This document shows positions 1 through 8,185 of a DNA stretch of 64,000 bases, piece by piece; position 1 is the stretch's first letter, and each line of letters starts with the position of its first letter. A program made the translations under genes and the position numbers. This stretch comes from UBA6115 sp964346355 (lineage in GTDB: Bacteria > Bacillota > Clostridia > Christensenellales > Aristaeellaceae), in the NCBI GenBank assembly GCA_964346355.1, contig CAYFUH010000002.1, positions 1 to 64,000 of the forward strand. Direction: 5' to 3'. The notes beneath the pieces were generated by a model. It was not told where the DNA came from, ran no database searches, and saw nothing but the letters and a program-made list of their open reading frames with translations.

Positions 1-55
1 CAATCGTTCCGATGTTCACGTGCGGCTTCGTGCGCTCAAATTTCTGTTTTGCCAT
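1..55 (-). CDS. tuf: Elongation factor Tu, N-terminal fragment (gene runs off the window)
   Basis: Only the first 18 codons lie in the window. They read MAKQKFERTKPHVNIGTI, the characteristic start of EF-Tu just before its G1 (P-loop) motif. EF-Tu is the GTPase that delivers aminoacyl-tRNA to the ribosome. The ATG is at 53-55, preceded by a strong AGGAGG at 68-73. The gene lies 108 bases downstream of tRNA-Gly on the same strand with no clear terminator between, so co-transcription is likely. That is inference; tRNA-tuf operons are well known in bacteria. Confidence 0.93.
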   Translation of the reverse strand, partial: MAKQKFERTKPHVNIGTI

Positions 56-162
56 TGGTTTTGTCTCCTCCTGATATTACGGTAATTTGCCGGGCAGAAG
101 CCTGGCTCGCTTTGCCGGGAAACCGGCCCCTGCCAATGCGGCGAACCACCGCATAGGGCTTG

Positions 163-236
163 TGGAGCGGGTGATGGGAATCGAACCCACGTGGCCAGCT
201 TGGGAAGCTGGAGCTCTACCATTGAGCTACACCCGC
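163..236 (-). tRNA. tRNA-Gly (anticodon CCC), CCA encoded
   Basis: Read on the minus strand, the sequence folds into a full cloverleaf. The acceptor GCGGGTG pairs with CACCCGC, the D stem is GCTC/GAGC, the anticodon stem CCAGC/GCTGG encloses loop TTCCCAA with anticodon CCC, and the T arm is GTGGG-TTCGATT-CCCAT. Discriminator T and an encoded CCA follow. It decodes GGG. A strong promoter lies upstream and tuf downstream. Confidence 0.97.
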
Positions 237-254
237 AGTAGCGGATACCATGCC

Positions 255-283
255 ATTTTAAACAAGCAAGATATGTTTGTCAA
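255..283 (-). promoter_or_regulatory. Sigma-A type promoter of tRNA-Gly (and probably tuf)
   Basis: On the minus strand a perfect -35 TTGACA (278-283) is separated by 17 bases from -10 TAAAAT (255-260). The expected start is about 12 bases before the mature tRNA 5' end. Near-consensus elements fit a stable-RNA promoter. Confidence 0.85.
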
Positions 284-377
284 CTGTTCTTGCTTTGTAT
301 TCATTAAAGATTGCAGGCAATCCGCGTGCTTTTAGTACAATAAAACGCGCACTAAAAAGCAAAGGATGGTTTTACCG

Positions 378-1613
378 TCAATTAAGCGGGTTTTTGTGGT
401 TATGCACAGCGTACATCAGGATCGCGGCTGCGACAGACGCGTTCAGCGAATCCATCTCGCCCACCATGGGGATGCGGATCTGCTTGTCGCAGATGCTGGC
501 CGTCAGGCGGCTGATCCCCTCCCCTTCGCTGCCGATGACCAGCGCGCAGGGGCCGTCAAACTGGACTGTGCGGTAGTCTTCACCCTTGGTTTCACAGGCG
601 TAAAACCAGATGCCTTTGCGTTGCAGGGATTTGATGGTCTGGTTGAGGTTGGTAACCCGCGCCACCTTGATATGCTCCACTGCGCCGGCAGAAGCTTTCA
701 CTGCGGCAGGGGTTAAGCCAACAGCCCGATGCTGCGGCACAATGACGCCATGCGCGCCGGCGCAGGACGCAGTGCGGATGACTGCACCCAAATTGTGCGG
801 ATCTGTGATCTGATCCAGCACAATGATGAAGGGGTCCTCTCCCCTTTGCCTGGCGTGCTCCAAAATATCATCTACTGTCGCGTATTGATAGGCGGACGCG
901 AAGGCAATCATCCCCTGATGATTCTTGGCTAACTGATCCAACCGGCTGCGCTCAACGGATTGAATCATGATGCCAGCCTTTTTGGCCAAACTGACAATTT
1001 CACGCGCGGATCCGGACAATTCTCCCTTGGCGATCATCAATTTTTCCAGATCCCGGCCGGATTTAACCGCTTCCCGGATGGGGTTGCGGCCAGTCAGCAA
1101 GTTAACCTGCGGGATGTCTTCTGAGACGAAAGCGTCCATATGTTTGCTGCTTTGATTGTAGGCTGGCGCGGTCGTCCGCTCTGGTCTGCTGTCCGGGCCG
1201 AAGCGCTGCGCGGCTGGTGACGCGAATTCTTGCTGACGGTAGGATGAACCACCGCGTTGGTTGCCGCGGCGGGGGTTGTTTGCCTGGGCGCTCAAGCCAC
1301 CCTGATTGCTGCGGCGCGCGAACTGACCGTATTGACGGTTGCTGCGGGATGTTTCCTCATAGCCTAAATCCTGGTTTTGCGTAATAAAAGGCTTCGCCTG
1401 CGGGATATTGCCATAGGGCTTTCTGCCTTTTGCAGGCTGCGTTTTCCGTGTATCGCGCGGCGTAGTTTGATCACCGCGGGCACCACGGGGCGCTTTTGAG
1501 GCAGGCCTGCCCTGCTGCTTCATGCCGCTAATGGGCTTGTTTCCAGGCTTGCTCTTACCCTGAGTTGGGGGTCTTTTCCCCTGTGGTTTGTTTGGTCTGT
1601 TTTGGTTTGACAT
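378..1613 (-). CDS. rlmB: 23S rRNA (guanosine-2'-O)-methyltransferase RlmB/TrmH family, with long basic N-terminal tail
   Basis: A SpoU/TrmH-class methyltransferase of the SPOUT fold, expected to methylate a ribose in 23S rRNA. Of 411 residues, about 172-250 form the SpoU substrate-binding domain (LLTGRNPIREAV) and about 262-405 the catalytic domain, with motif 1 DPHNLGAVIRTA, motif 2 VIGSEGEGISRL and motif 3 around MDSLNASVAAA. Typical family members are near 250 residues. The extra 165 or so N-terminal residues are low-complexity, rich in Gln, Arg, Pro, Gly and Asn, and look disordered and RNA-binding. The ATG is preceded by AAAGGA. Mini-RNase III and an AraC gene lie upstream on the same strand; a mini-RNase III neighbour (also 23S rRNA maturation) is a common Bacillota pairing. 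Confidence 0.92.
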   Translation of the reverse strand: MSNQNRPNKPQGKRPPTQGKSKPGNKPISGMKQQGRPASKAPRGARGDQTTPRDTRKTQPAKGRKPYGNIPQAKPFITQNQDLGYEETSRSNRQYGQFARRSNQGGLSAQANNPRRGNQRGGSSYRQQEFASPAAQRFGPDSRPERTTAPAYNQSSKHMDAFVSEDIPQVNLLTGRNPIREAVKSGRDLEKLMIAKGELSGSAREIVSLAKKAGIMIQSVERSRLDQLAKNHQGMIAFASAYQYATVDDILEHARQRGEDPFIIVLDQITDPHNLGAVIRTASCAGAHGVIVPQHRAVGLTPAAVKASAGAVEHIKVARVTNLNQTIKSLQRKGIWFYACETKGEDYRTVQFDGPCALVIGSEGEGISRLTASICDKQIRIPMVGEMDSLNASVAAAILMYAVHNHKNPLN

Positions 1614-1665
1614 AAAATCCTTTCAAATTGAAACACACTTGTTTCCATAGTATCAATACAGCGTG

Positions 1666-2064
1666 TCATTCCCCTGTATGTGTTTGCAGGTACGTAAATA
1701 ATTCACGCAGTCTGTCGGTTTGCCCGGTGAGGTAATGATAGCCAATCAAGGCTTCAAAACCGGTGGATGCGCAGTATTGCGCGGTTGTCGCCGAACGCGG
1801 CGCCTGGTGCCTGGGGTGGGCGTTCCTGCCGCGGCGGACGATGTCCAACTCCTCCTCATCCAGCAGGCCTTCCAGGGTTTTTAAGGCTTTGGATTGCGCG
1901 ACTGCGTTCACCCGGCCTGTTGTGCGCATGTGCATCGCGCGCAGGCCCTTCCCCTCCTGTAAGGAGTGTAAACGCATGACCAGGTTGTAAACCGCGTCCC
2001 CGATAAAAGCCAACTGAAGCGCGCTGTAATTCCGCGCTTCAGCCTTGGTGATGGCTTCGTTCAT
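1666..2064 (-). CDS. mrnC: Mini-ribonuclease III (23S rRNA maturation)
   Basis: A 132-residue stand-alone RNase III catalytic domain without a dsRNA-binding domain, the hallmark of Mini-III, which trims 23S rRNA ends in Bacillota. The RNase III signature FIGDAVYNL near residue 20 supplies the catalytic Asp and TGFEALIGYHYL near residue 100 the catalytic Glu. The start codon overlaps the stop of the upstream AraC gene (ATGA, 2061-2064), so translation is probably coupled. rlmB follows 52 bases downstream. Confidence 0.93.
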   Translation of the reverse strand: MNEAITKAEARNYSALQLAFIGDAVYNLVMRLHSLQEGKGLRAMHMRTTGRVNAVAQSKALKTLEGLLDEEELDIVRRGRNAHPRHQAPRSATTAQYCASTGFEALIGYHYLTGQTDRLRELFTYLQTHTGE

Positions 2065-2933
2065 TGCTGGATGGTTGTTTTGGTGTAGTGGGACGGGCTC
2101 ATCCCAACAATGTTTTTAAAGGTTTTGGAAAAATGGTATGGGTCTTCCATCCCAACTTCAACACCCGTCTGGCGCACGGTTAAACCATCCTTCAGCAGTG
2201 TCTTAGCCCGCTCCATTTTACAAAAGAGCTGGTAGCTCTGCGGCGGCATACCGACCTCTGACACAAAGCGTTTGCGGAAGGTTTCCACCGGCATCCGGCT
2301 AAGGTTTGCCATGTCGTTTAAGGAGAAGGAATCCTTATACTGGTTTTTCCGCATGGCATCAATGACCTTGGAAATCTCGTGCGACAAGACCGCATCCATT
2401 GCCACCGGCTGGCCGGAGTGGGATGCGAGCAGGCCCCACAGCAGCTGTTGCAACTGGGCGGAGGAAGCCTCACGCGCGGATCCGCTGCGCACGATCGCCT
2501 GGACGATGTGCTTGCTGAGCTTTAATTGTGAGGGCAATGCGCCCTGTTTCATCACCCGGTGCGGCAGTGCGCCCATTAAGGTCATGAAATCCGCGGACAA
2601 GCGCCCGCTGATGGTCATCCAGATGATGCGGGCTTCCTGCTCAACCTGGATAACAGCTTGTTCGGTCTGTGCCGGCAGCATGCAGCACTCACGGTTGCGG
2701 ATGCGCAGGTCATTATTGGTTAAATGGAAAGAGCCGTTCTGGCACATGATAATCAGCCAATCATCCTGCTGCTTGAGTGGATACTGGCCTTTTGTCAACA
2801 TGGCGGAACCGGCGGATGAAATCCATAAGCCGCTGGCGGATGCCAGCGCATCAGGCTCATGAACGCCTTCTACTGAAACAGGCTGCTTCTCTGGCTGGAG
2901 CTGCGTGCCTTGGAATAAAACGGACTTGGACAT
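2061..2933 (-). CDS. AraC-family transcriptional regulator
   Basis: A 290-residue protein with a C-terminal pair of helix-turn-helix motifs (about 190-285) ending in the AraC signature (GVEVGMEDPYHFSKTFKNIVGMSP). The N-terminal 150 residues have the spacing of an AraC cupin-like sensor, but the ligand cannot be deduced. The ATG follows GAGGAGG. It starts divergently from the XerS-like recombinase gene, and its promoter is bracketed by an inverted repeat that may be its own operator. It overlaps mrnC by 4 bases, which would place an RNA-processing gene under this regulator's promoter. Confidence 0.9.
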   Translation of the reverse strand: MSKSVLFQGTQLQPEKQPVSVEGVHEPDALASASGLWISSAGSAMLTKGQYPLKQQDDWLIIMCQNGSFHLTNNDLRIRNRECCMLPAQTEQAVIQVEQEARIIWMTISGRLSADFMTLMGALPHRVMKQGALPSQLKLSKHIVQAIVRSGSAREASSAQLQQLLWGLLASHSGQPVAMDAVLSHEISKVIDAMRKNQYKDSFSLNDMANLSRMPVETFRKRFVSEVGMPPQSYQLFCKMERAKTLLKDGLTVRQTGVEVGMEDPYHFSKTFKNIVGMSPSHYTKTTIQQ

Positions 2934-2959
2934 GGGACAACCTCCTCGACATAGTACCT

Positions 2960-3005
2960 TTGGAATATATCAACCATAAACAACATTGTCAATATCTTAT
3001 TCCAA
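2960..3005 (-). promoter_or_regulatory. Promoter of the AraC gene, bracketed by an inverted repeat
   Basis: Minus-strand -35 TTGACA (2987-2992), 17-base spacer, -10 TATATT (2964-2969). An exact 8-base inverted repeat, TTGGAATA (2960-2967) and TATTCCAA (2998-3005), flanks it, one half overlapping the -10 and the other just upstream of the -35. Promoter is well supported; a role as regulator binding site is inference. Confidence 0.7.
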
Positions 3006-3028
3006 TATTTACATGTAATTCATGATGA

Positions 3029-3057
3029 TTGTCTAAATCCACAAAATAATGTATGCT
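3029..3057 (+). promoter_or_regulatory. Probable promoter of the recombinase gene
   Basis: -35 TTGTCT (3029-3034), 17-base spacer, -10 TATGCT (3052-3057), about 30 bases upstream of the TTG start. It is divergent from the AraC promoter, with the inverted repeat lying between the two start regions. Confidence 0.55.
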
Positions 3058-3086
3058 GATATCAGCAAATTTGAAGGAGTCCATCA

Positions 3087-4187
3087 TTGAAGCGCATTGT
3101 GTTTCACAGCCAATCCTCCCAAAAGGCGGCTGAAAAACTAAAAGAATTGCAACTGGAACTGCCCAGATTATGCACAGATTATTTTCGCTCTATTTCTCAG
3201 ATTACGAGTGTGCTGACTAGACGCGCATACGCCTATGATCTGCGGCTGTTTTTTCGTTATCTGACGCTTGAGGAAGTAGATTTCGCGGATACGGAGCCGC
3301 GCTTGATGACGCAGGACCACATGCAGCTGATTACCGCCCGGCACATTGAAGGTTTTCAGGAATACCTGCAGTTTTATTACAAGGAACAAGAAGACGCAAA
3401 AAAATCGGATTCAAAGCGTCCAGTGAGTATACAAAACAATGAACTGGGCATCATGAGGAAGCTCAGCTCCATTCGCTCTTTTCTTGATTTTTGCTTTCGG
3501 AATGAGATTATCCCTGCCAATGTCGCGACCTTGGTTTCCATGCCCAAACGGCATAGCAAACCCATTTTGTACATGGAGGATGATGAGGTCCAGCGCATGA
3601 TGGACGCAGTTATCAATGGTGAAGGCTTCAGCCCCAAGCAACAGGCGTACTTGCGCAATACACAAAAGCGGGATACCGCCATTTTGATGATGTTTCTGGG
3701 TACCGGCATCCGCGTGAGTGAGCTGGTGGGGCTGGACATTGATCATCTTGACTTTGAAAAGAATTCCTTTATGGTCACCCGCAAGGGTGGCAACCAAACC
3801 ATTCTGTACTTCCCGGATCGCGTGGCTGACAGCCTGCTGGCCTATTTACAGGAACGAAACGAAATTGAAACCAAGCCAGGGCATGAGTTTGCCCTCTTCC
3901 TTTCTCTGCAAAAGCGCAGAATCACCCAACGGGCTGTTGAAAACCTGGTGAAAAAGTACGCTTTATTGGGCGCACCGCTCAAAAAACGGATCAGCCCGCA
4001 TAAATTGCGCAGCACCTTTGGCACCAATCTGTATCAAGAAACCGGGGATATCTACCTGGTCGCTGATACCTTAGGCCACGCGGATGTCAATACGACAAGG
4101 AAGCACTATGCCGCCATGTCGGATGAGAAAAGAAGGGAAGCCGCCAAACGCATTCAATTGCCAGAAATCTCCACGGACGACAAATAA
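3087..4187 (+). CDS. Tyrosine recombinase, XerS-like
   Basis: A 366-residue site-specific recombinase with an N-terminal core-binding domain (about 30-155) and a catalytic domain (about 160-350). All expected catalytic residues are visible: Arg209 (GTGIR), Lys233 (TRKGG), His305 and Arg308 (HKLR), His331 (LGH) and nucleophile Tyr341. Length and overall layout resemble XerS, the single-recombinase type of streptococci that resolves chromosome dimers, more than the 300-residue XerC/XerD. No phage or transposon genes accompany it. It begins with TTG after GAAGGAG (3073-3079) and ends 78 bases before lexA, same strand. It could instead be a generic integrase; the XerS assignment is by similarity recalled by eye. 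Confidence 0.85.
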   Translation: MKRIVFHSQSSQKAAEKLKELQLELPRLCTDYFRSISQITSVLTRRAYAYDLRLFFRYLTLEEVDFADTEPRLMTQDHMQLITARHIEGFQEYLQFYYKEQEDAKKSDSKRPVSIQNNELGIMRKLSSIRSFLDFCFRNEIIPANVATLVSMPKRHSKPILYMEDDEVQRMMDAVINGEGFSPKQQAYLRNTQKRDTAILMMFLGTGIRVSELVGLDIDHLDFEKNSFMVTRKGGNQTILYFPDRVADSLLAYLQERNEIETKPGHEFALFLSLQKRRITQRAVENLVKKYALLGAPLKKRISPHKLRSTFGTNLYQETGDIYLVADTLGHADVNTTRKHYAAMSDEKRREAAKRIQLPEISTDDK

Positions 4188-4210
4188 TTGACAAATCTTC
4201 AAATTTCATA

Positions 4211-4238
4211 TTGCAAACATATGTTTGCATGGTATAAT
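4211..4238 (+). promoter_or_regulatory. lexA promoter with overlapping palindromic SOS box
   Basis: The 18-base perfect palindrome TGCAAACATATGTTTGCA (4212-4229) lies between and over -35 TTGCAA (4211-4216) and -10 TATAAT (4233-4238, 16-base spacer). It resembles the Bacillus SOS box GAAC-N4-GTTC with AAAC/GTTT half-sites, so LexA bound here would block its own promoter. Autoregulation of lexA is established in many bacteria. Confidence 0.85.
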
Positions 4239-4265
4239 AAGGGCATCAACTGATGGAGGGCCAGC

Positions 4266-4895
4266 ATGAACCAGACCCAGCAGAAAAAACGAAAACACGG
4301 TGAAACTCAAAAATTGATTCTTGAGTTTATCCGCACGCAGGTGGAGGAAAACGGCTTTCCGCCATCCGTACGGGAGATCTGCCAGGCGGTGGGCCTCAAG
4401 TCTACATCAACGGTTCATGGCCACCTTAAACGTTTGGAAAAGCAGGGGCTCCTCAAGCGGGATTCGATGAAGCCCCGCGCCATGGCTGTTGTAGAAAATG
4501 AGGAATCACCCGTTAAGGAACTGATGCGCATGGTGCCCTTGTTGGGCCCCGTCGCCGCTGGCACACCCATCCTGGCGGAAGAAAATGTCTCTGACATGCT
4601 GCCAATTCCCGAATTCATGCTGAAGGATGGCGCGCATTTCGCCCTCTTGGTCCGCGGCGACAGCATGATCCAGGCAGGCATCCTCAACGGGGATTATCTG
4701 GTCGTCAAACAACAAAACCACGCCCTTAACGGAGACATCGTCGTCGCAATGGTTAATGGCGACGCGACTGTCAAACGCTTCTATAAGGAAAAAGGACATT
4801 TCCGTCTGCAGCCAGAGAACGACGCGATGCAGCCCATCGTTGTTGACAATGTAGAAGTTTTAGGCAAGGTGGTCACAGTCTATCGCGCCTTATAA
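4266..4895 (+). CDS. lexA: LexA, SOS-response repressor
   Basis: A 209-residue repressor that undergoes RecA-stimulated self-cleavage. Residues 1-70 form the winged helix DNA-binding domain (PSVREICQAVGLKSTSTVHGH). The cleavage site is Ala98-Gly99 (VAAGTP), and the protease domain carries Ser133 (RGDSM) and Lys170 (ATVKRF) as catalytic dyad. Length matches the family. The ATG follows GGAGGG. It represses itself through the palindrome in its promoter and is closed by a terminator at 4916. Confidence 0.97.
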   Translation: MNQTQQKKRKHGETQKLILEFIRTQVEENGFPPSVREICQAVGLKSTSTVHGHLKRLEKQGLLKRDSMKPRAMAVVENEESPVKELMRMVPLLGPVAAGTPILAEENVSDMLPIPEFMLKDGAHFALLVRGDSMIQAGILNGDYLVVKQQNHALNGDIVVAMVNGDATVKRFYKEKGHFRLQPENDAMQPIVVDNVEVLGKVVTVYRAL

Positions 4896-4915
4896 ATTAT
4901 AGTAGCTTAGAAATT

Positions 4916-4945
4916 AAAGGACTTGCACCAAGGCGAGTCCTTTTG
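4916..4945 (+). terminator. Intrinsic terminator after lexA
   Basis: Stem AAAGGACT (4916-4923) pairs with AGTCCTTT (4936-4943), followed by TTTTGCTTTA. The stem is symmetrical enough to act also on the convergent transcript from the minus strand. Confidence 0.75.
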
Positions 4946-4993
4946 CTTTATTGCGGGATCATACTTTAGTCTTTAAAATAAGACTTCGTCCTG

Positions 4994-5674
4994 TTATTCA
5001 AGTGCACTCACTTCATAAGCACCCCGGAGCATTTGATAAAATGGCTTTAGCGCGAGGAAATCCTGCGCAAGCCGATTTTCCAGCCCTGGTTCAAACACCC
5101 ATTCCGGATTGATGTTTTGCTTGACCAGATAAACATCCCGCCTGATATACCAGGGTATTAAAGCATCTGGCAATTTCTCTGGTATTTGTTTGCGTTTATA
5201 TACGCTGCCTTCCAGATTAAAATGATGCTTCTTTAGGATTGGCAAAATCGACAGCAACTCATCCGGCTTCGCGACCATTTGACGTCTTAATACTTCCATC
5301 GCCTTGATGTTGCCGCCCCAAAACCCCAAGCCCCAGCTGACCTCGTCCAGCCGAATTTCAAACCACAGCATCACAGCTTGGTCCCGGGGTTCTGCCTGAT
5401 GCCGAAAAGCAACCCAGTGGTGATCACGATAAGGCAGTTTGTTGTTGCTAAACCGCGTGTCCCTGAAAATTCGGGATAAACATTTATAGGGCCTGACCTC
5501 CATGCCTGGGTCGATTTCAAGTGCTGCTGGTGTCAACAACTCAATCAAACGAAAATAAGGGTCGCGCATGACTTCGTGATAGCGAGCCCTGTTTTCATTC
5601 ATAAATGTCTTGTTATTGTTAAAACGGAGGTCCAGCATGAACTCCAACATCTCTTTGCTAAAAATTGCGCTCAT
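4994..5674 (-). CDS. DUF2461-family protein
   Basis: A 226-residue protein of the TIGR02453/DUF2461 family, recognisable from its N-terminal block (FNNNKTFMNENRARY), the LSRIFRDTRFSNNKLPYRDH block and the WGLGFWGG segment. The biochemical function of this family is unknown. The ATG follows TAAGGAGGG, 10 bases downstream of the SpoIID-like gene, so the two are probably co-transcribed. No signal peptide or membrane segment is seen. Confidence 0.85.
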   Translation of the reverse strand: MSAIFSKEMLEFMLDLRFNNNKTFMNENRARYHEVMRDPYFRLIELLTPAALEIDPGMEVRPYKCLSRIFRDTRFSNNKLPYRDHHWVAFRHQAEPRDQAVMLWFEIRLDEVSWGLGFWGGNIKAMEVLRRQMVAKPDELLSILPILKKHHFNLEGSVYKRKQIPEKLPDALIPWYIRRDVYLVKQNINPEWVFEPGLENRLAQDFLALKPFYQMLRGAYEVSALE

Positions 5675-5683
5675 GTGCCCTCC

Positions 5684-7435
5684 TTATTGGGTGCCTGATT
5701 GTTGCTCACTGACAAATTCTGACCGGACAAAGCCTGATACACTGTCTGTTTGCACCTGCAGCCATCCGTCCTCCAATTCCTTTAATACCAGCAGTTCCTG
5801 GCCATAATACAACCTGGTGATAATCTCAGACAGCAGGTCTGGTTTCTCTCTTAGGTTGAGGGAAGAATCTTTTGCCACACCGGTGACGAATACAATCCTT
5901 TGCCCTTCTTTCGCGGTTTCTGTCTGCGGCATCAAGGTCGGTCTGGGCGTGGCGCTGGGCAAGGGGCCCGGCGTTGTCATATAGAGTATATCCAATGTGG
6001 GCAAACTGTTTGGCGTTAAGTCCAATGTTTTCAAGGTTGTTCCTGGATAGTAAAACCGCAGGATCTGCTGGTAATCCCAATGATACTTCTTGGCCATCCA
6101 CTCAGCACCCCGCTGGCTCATCCCAACGCCGTGCCCATAGCGCGCAAACTGAATCACAAAAAAGGTTTCTTCCTCCTTCACGGAAACAATTTCATTTTCA
6201 TTTCGGTTGATGGACAGGGAAAGCAACTGCTCAAGTTCCGGGAATATCGGGCAATCAACAGATATCTGCTTTTTCGTTGTGACCAGATTTCCTGTCTTTA
6301 TGACGGTTTCGACCTGATAGGAGGAATTGTCCTCTGTGCCGGACAGGTTGATCTCTGTGTCCTCCTGCAGAGGGGCTGGTTCGCTCACTTCAATCATCAA
6401 ATCGAATTTAAGGAATTTCATCACGCCTTTGTCACCGCCGTATTTGGTGGTATGCGGTGTAACATTTTGCAGCTCAACCAGTTTTGCCGTAATCTGGCTC
6501 ATGTCCTGATACTGATTTTGCAAAAGCGCTTGTACCTTCTCCATCAAAAGTGGCTTTAACTGTTCTGTTTCTGCGTTTATTTTGCTGTCAAGCGATTTGT
6601 TGATGCGCGCCTTCTTGACAATGCTCATGGGGTTTTCGAGGTCGTACTGATCCTCTTGAATGATCAGGTAGGGTATCTGCTCTCTGCCCCACGCATTATA
6701 GGCTGACTCGGTATAGCCTCCGTTGCTGGCGGTATATAGGCATACAGCCAGTTTGTCCTTATACATGCATACGATGCCTGCTGTTTCCTTTACAGCTTTG
6801 ATGGTATTTTCTTTGTCCGCTTTGATGCCGCGGAAGACCTGATCGTTGGTGTTGTCCACCAGGTCATAGTCCTTATCGGGCTTCAGGTGCGCAAGCGTAT
6901 AGGTGCGCGCGGAAATCGCCTGGGCTTTGAGCGCTTCAAGCGGAAAATCATCCGCCATTTCGTAGGGAACAACCCCTTGTAAATACTCCTCAATGGGAAT
7001 GTTCAATACGGGATAGAATTGATTATCTTTGACACTAATCCGTAAATTTCCGGTGTACAGGCTGTTTTCGCCTTGAATCCGCAAGCCATTTTGACGATTC
7101 TGCGGTTCATGGTGGCGAACAAGCTCAAACGCGCTGCCTGCGGAATAGGACATTCCTTCGTAATGCAGCATCAACTGACCCTTCAGCAGATACACTGTCA
7201 GCTCACTGCCGCGCTGAAAACTGATTTTATCGTCCAGCGCATAGTTTCCATAGACCTCAATTTTCAAGCTGTTGCTGGATTGTAAGGCGGTTAACAAAAC
7301 ACGTACGTTCTTTGGTGTTTGATCAGCCCGTATGATCTGATTTGGCGTCAGGCTCATCATCAAAACAAGAACCATCAAACAATTGAACAATTGCTTGATG
7401 ATTCCTGACTTGTTCTGCGCGGTACCGTTTTGCAT
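5684..7435 (-). CDS. Secreted SpoIID/LytB-domain protein with C-terminal SH3b domain
   Basis: A 583-residue protein with an N-terminal signal or anchor segment (about 13-32), a SpoIID/LytB (amidase enhancer-like) region across about 130-470 (IPIEEYLQGVVPYEM, LKAQAISARTYTLAH, GHGVGMSQRGAEWMA) and a bacterial SH3 domain at the C terminus (about 510-575, LNLREKP...VSGFVRSEFV). SpoIID is a lytic transglycosylase acting on denuded glycan strands during engulfment; vegetative homologues act in wall remodelling. The length, about 240 residues beyond SpoIID itself, and the SH3b domain argue for a vegetative wall role. The ATG lies 4 bases after the upstream methyltransferase stop without a good ribosome site, so translational coupling is likely. 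Confidence 0.88.
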   Translation of the reverse strand: MQNGTAQNKSGIIKQLFNCLMVLVLMMSLTPNQIIRADQTPKNVRVLLTALQSSNSLKIEVYGNYALDDKISFQRGSELTVYLLKGQLMLHYEGMSYSAGSAFELVRHHEPQNRQNGLRIQGENSLYTGNLRISVKDNQFYPVLNIPIEEYLQGVVPYEMADDFPLEALKAQAISARTYTLAHLKPDKDYDLVDNTNDQVFRGIKADKENTIKAVKETAGIVCMYKDKLAVCLYTASNGGYTESAYNAWGREQIPYLIIQEDQYDLENPMSIVKKARINKSLDSKINAETEQLKPLLMEKVQALLQNQYQDMSQITAKLVELQNVTPHTTKYGGDKGVMKFLKFDLMIEVSEPAPLQEDTEINLSGTEDNSSYQVETVIKTGNLVTTKKQISVDCPIFPELEQLLSLSINRNENEIVSVKEEETFFVIQFARYGHGVGMSQRGAEWMAKKYHWDYQQILRFYYPGTTLKTLDLTPNSLPTLDILYMTTPGPLPSATPRPTLMPQTETAKEGQRIVFVTGVAKDSSLNLREKPDLLSEIITRLYYGQELLVLKELEDGWLQVQTDSVSGFVRSEFVSEQQSGTQ

Positions 7436-7438
7436 GGT

Positions 7439-8035
7439 TTAGGAAGTTGTTTCTTGTTTGTGCGCGATGATGGTCGTATAGCGCAACCTGGATGAGCGCA
7501 TGGACACATCCACAAACCCATTGTGATTTAACCGATCCATCAGGTGAATCGGATTGTCCCAGAATTGCGAGGATTGATTGGTTTTTAACAGATGGGTCAG
7601 GCGGTTTAAGAAGGGTGAGCCGGGCACCACAAGTACAAACTGCGCGCCAGGTTTTAGCACGCGGTGCACTTCACTCATCAATTGATCACACCTGCAGTTT
7701 CTGTAAATTAATCTGGTCAGAAACACTACGTCAAAACTGTTTTTCATCCAGGGGATATCGTGCTGCTCCGCTTTTAAAATTTCCGCATGTAAAAGCACAT
7801 CGCTATCATTTTCACGATGCTTTTCCATATACTTAGTAATCCCGCATGCCCGCAGGTGAAACCGCTCCATATAATGCCGCAGGAGGTTTCCGTTTGCGCA
7901 ATCCATATCCAGGATGGCGTGATAATCATCCACCTTCGCCCAATCAACAGCAGCATGCTGCGCAGCGCTTAAATGACTGCCAGCACACTTTTCTTTGACA
8001 TGATAGCGTAGTGGGATTGCAAACCTGTTTTGCAT
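7439..8035 (-). CDS. Class I SAM-dependent methyltransferase, substrate unknown
   Basis: Contains the class I methyltransferase fold: motif I ILDMDCANGNLL (the usual Asp-x-Gly-x-Gly is altered to D-C-A-N-G), motif post-I near GITKYMEKH, and MSEVHRVLKPGAQFVLV typical of the methyltransferase-11 family. I place the start at 8035 (MQNRFAIP) because AAGGAGA lies 7 bases upstream; the open frame extends 16 codons further to a GTG with no ribosome site. It is first in a likely operon with the SpoIID-like and DUF2461 genes. The substrate cannot be inferred. Confidence 0.82.
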   Translation of the reverse strand: MQNRFAIPLRYHVKEKCAGSHLSAAQHAAVDWAKVDDYHAILDMDCANGNLLRHYMERFHLRACGITKYMEKHRENDSDVLLHAEILKAEQHDIPWMKNSFDVVFLTRLIYRNCRCDQLMSEVHRVLKPGAQFVLVVPGSPFLNRLTHLLKTNQSSQFWDNPIHLMDRLNHNGFVDVSMRSSRLRYTTIIAHKQETTS

Positions 8036-8185
8036 GAACAATCTCCTTGCGTAATTGTTTCTCTGACAGGAGTATTGTATCACACAATTGTAATAAATTC
8101 ATCATTTAATTTTATATTTTAACAACAATTGGCGCTAATACTTAATATTTGACCAGTTATTGGGCTCCTTTTATATGGTGTTACA

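Noticed and set aside
4188..4265. TTGACA at about 4188-4194 as the lexA -35
   Set aside because: It is about 39 bases from the -10, too far; TTGCAA at 4211 has proper spacing.
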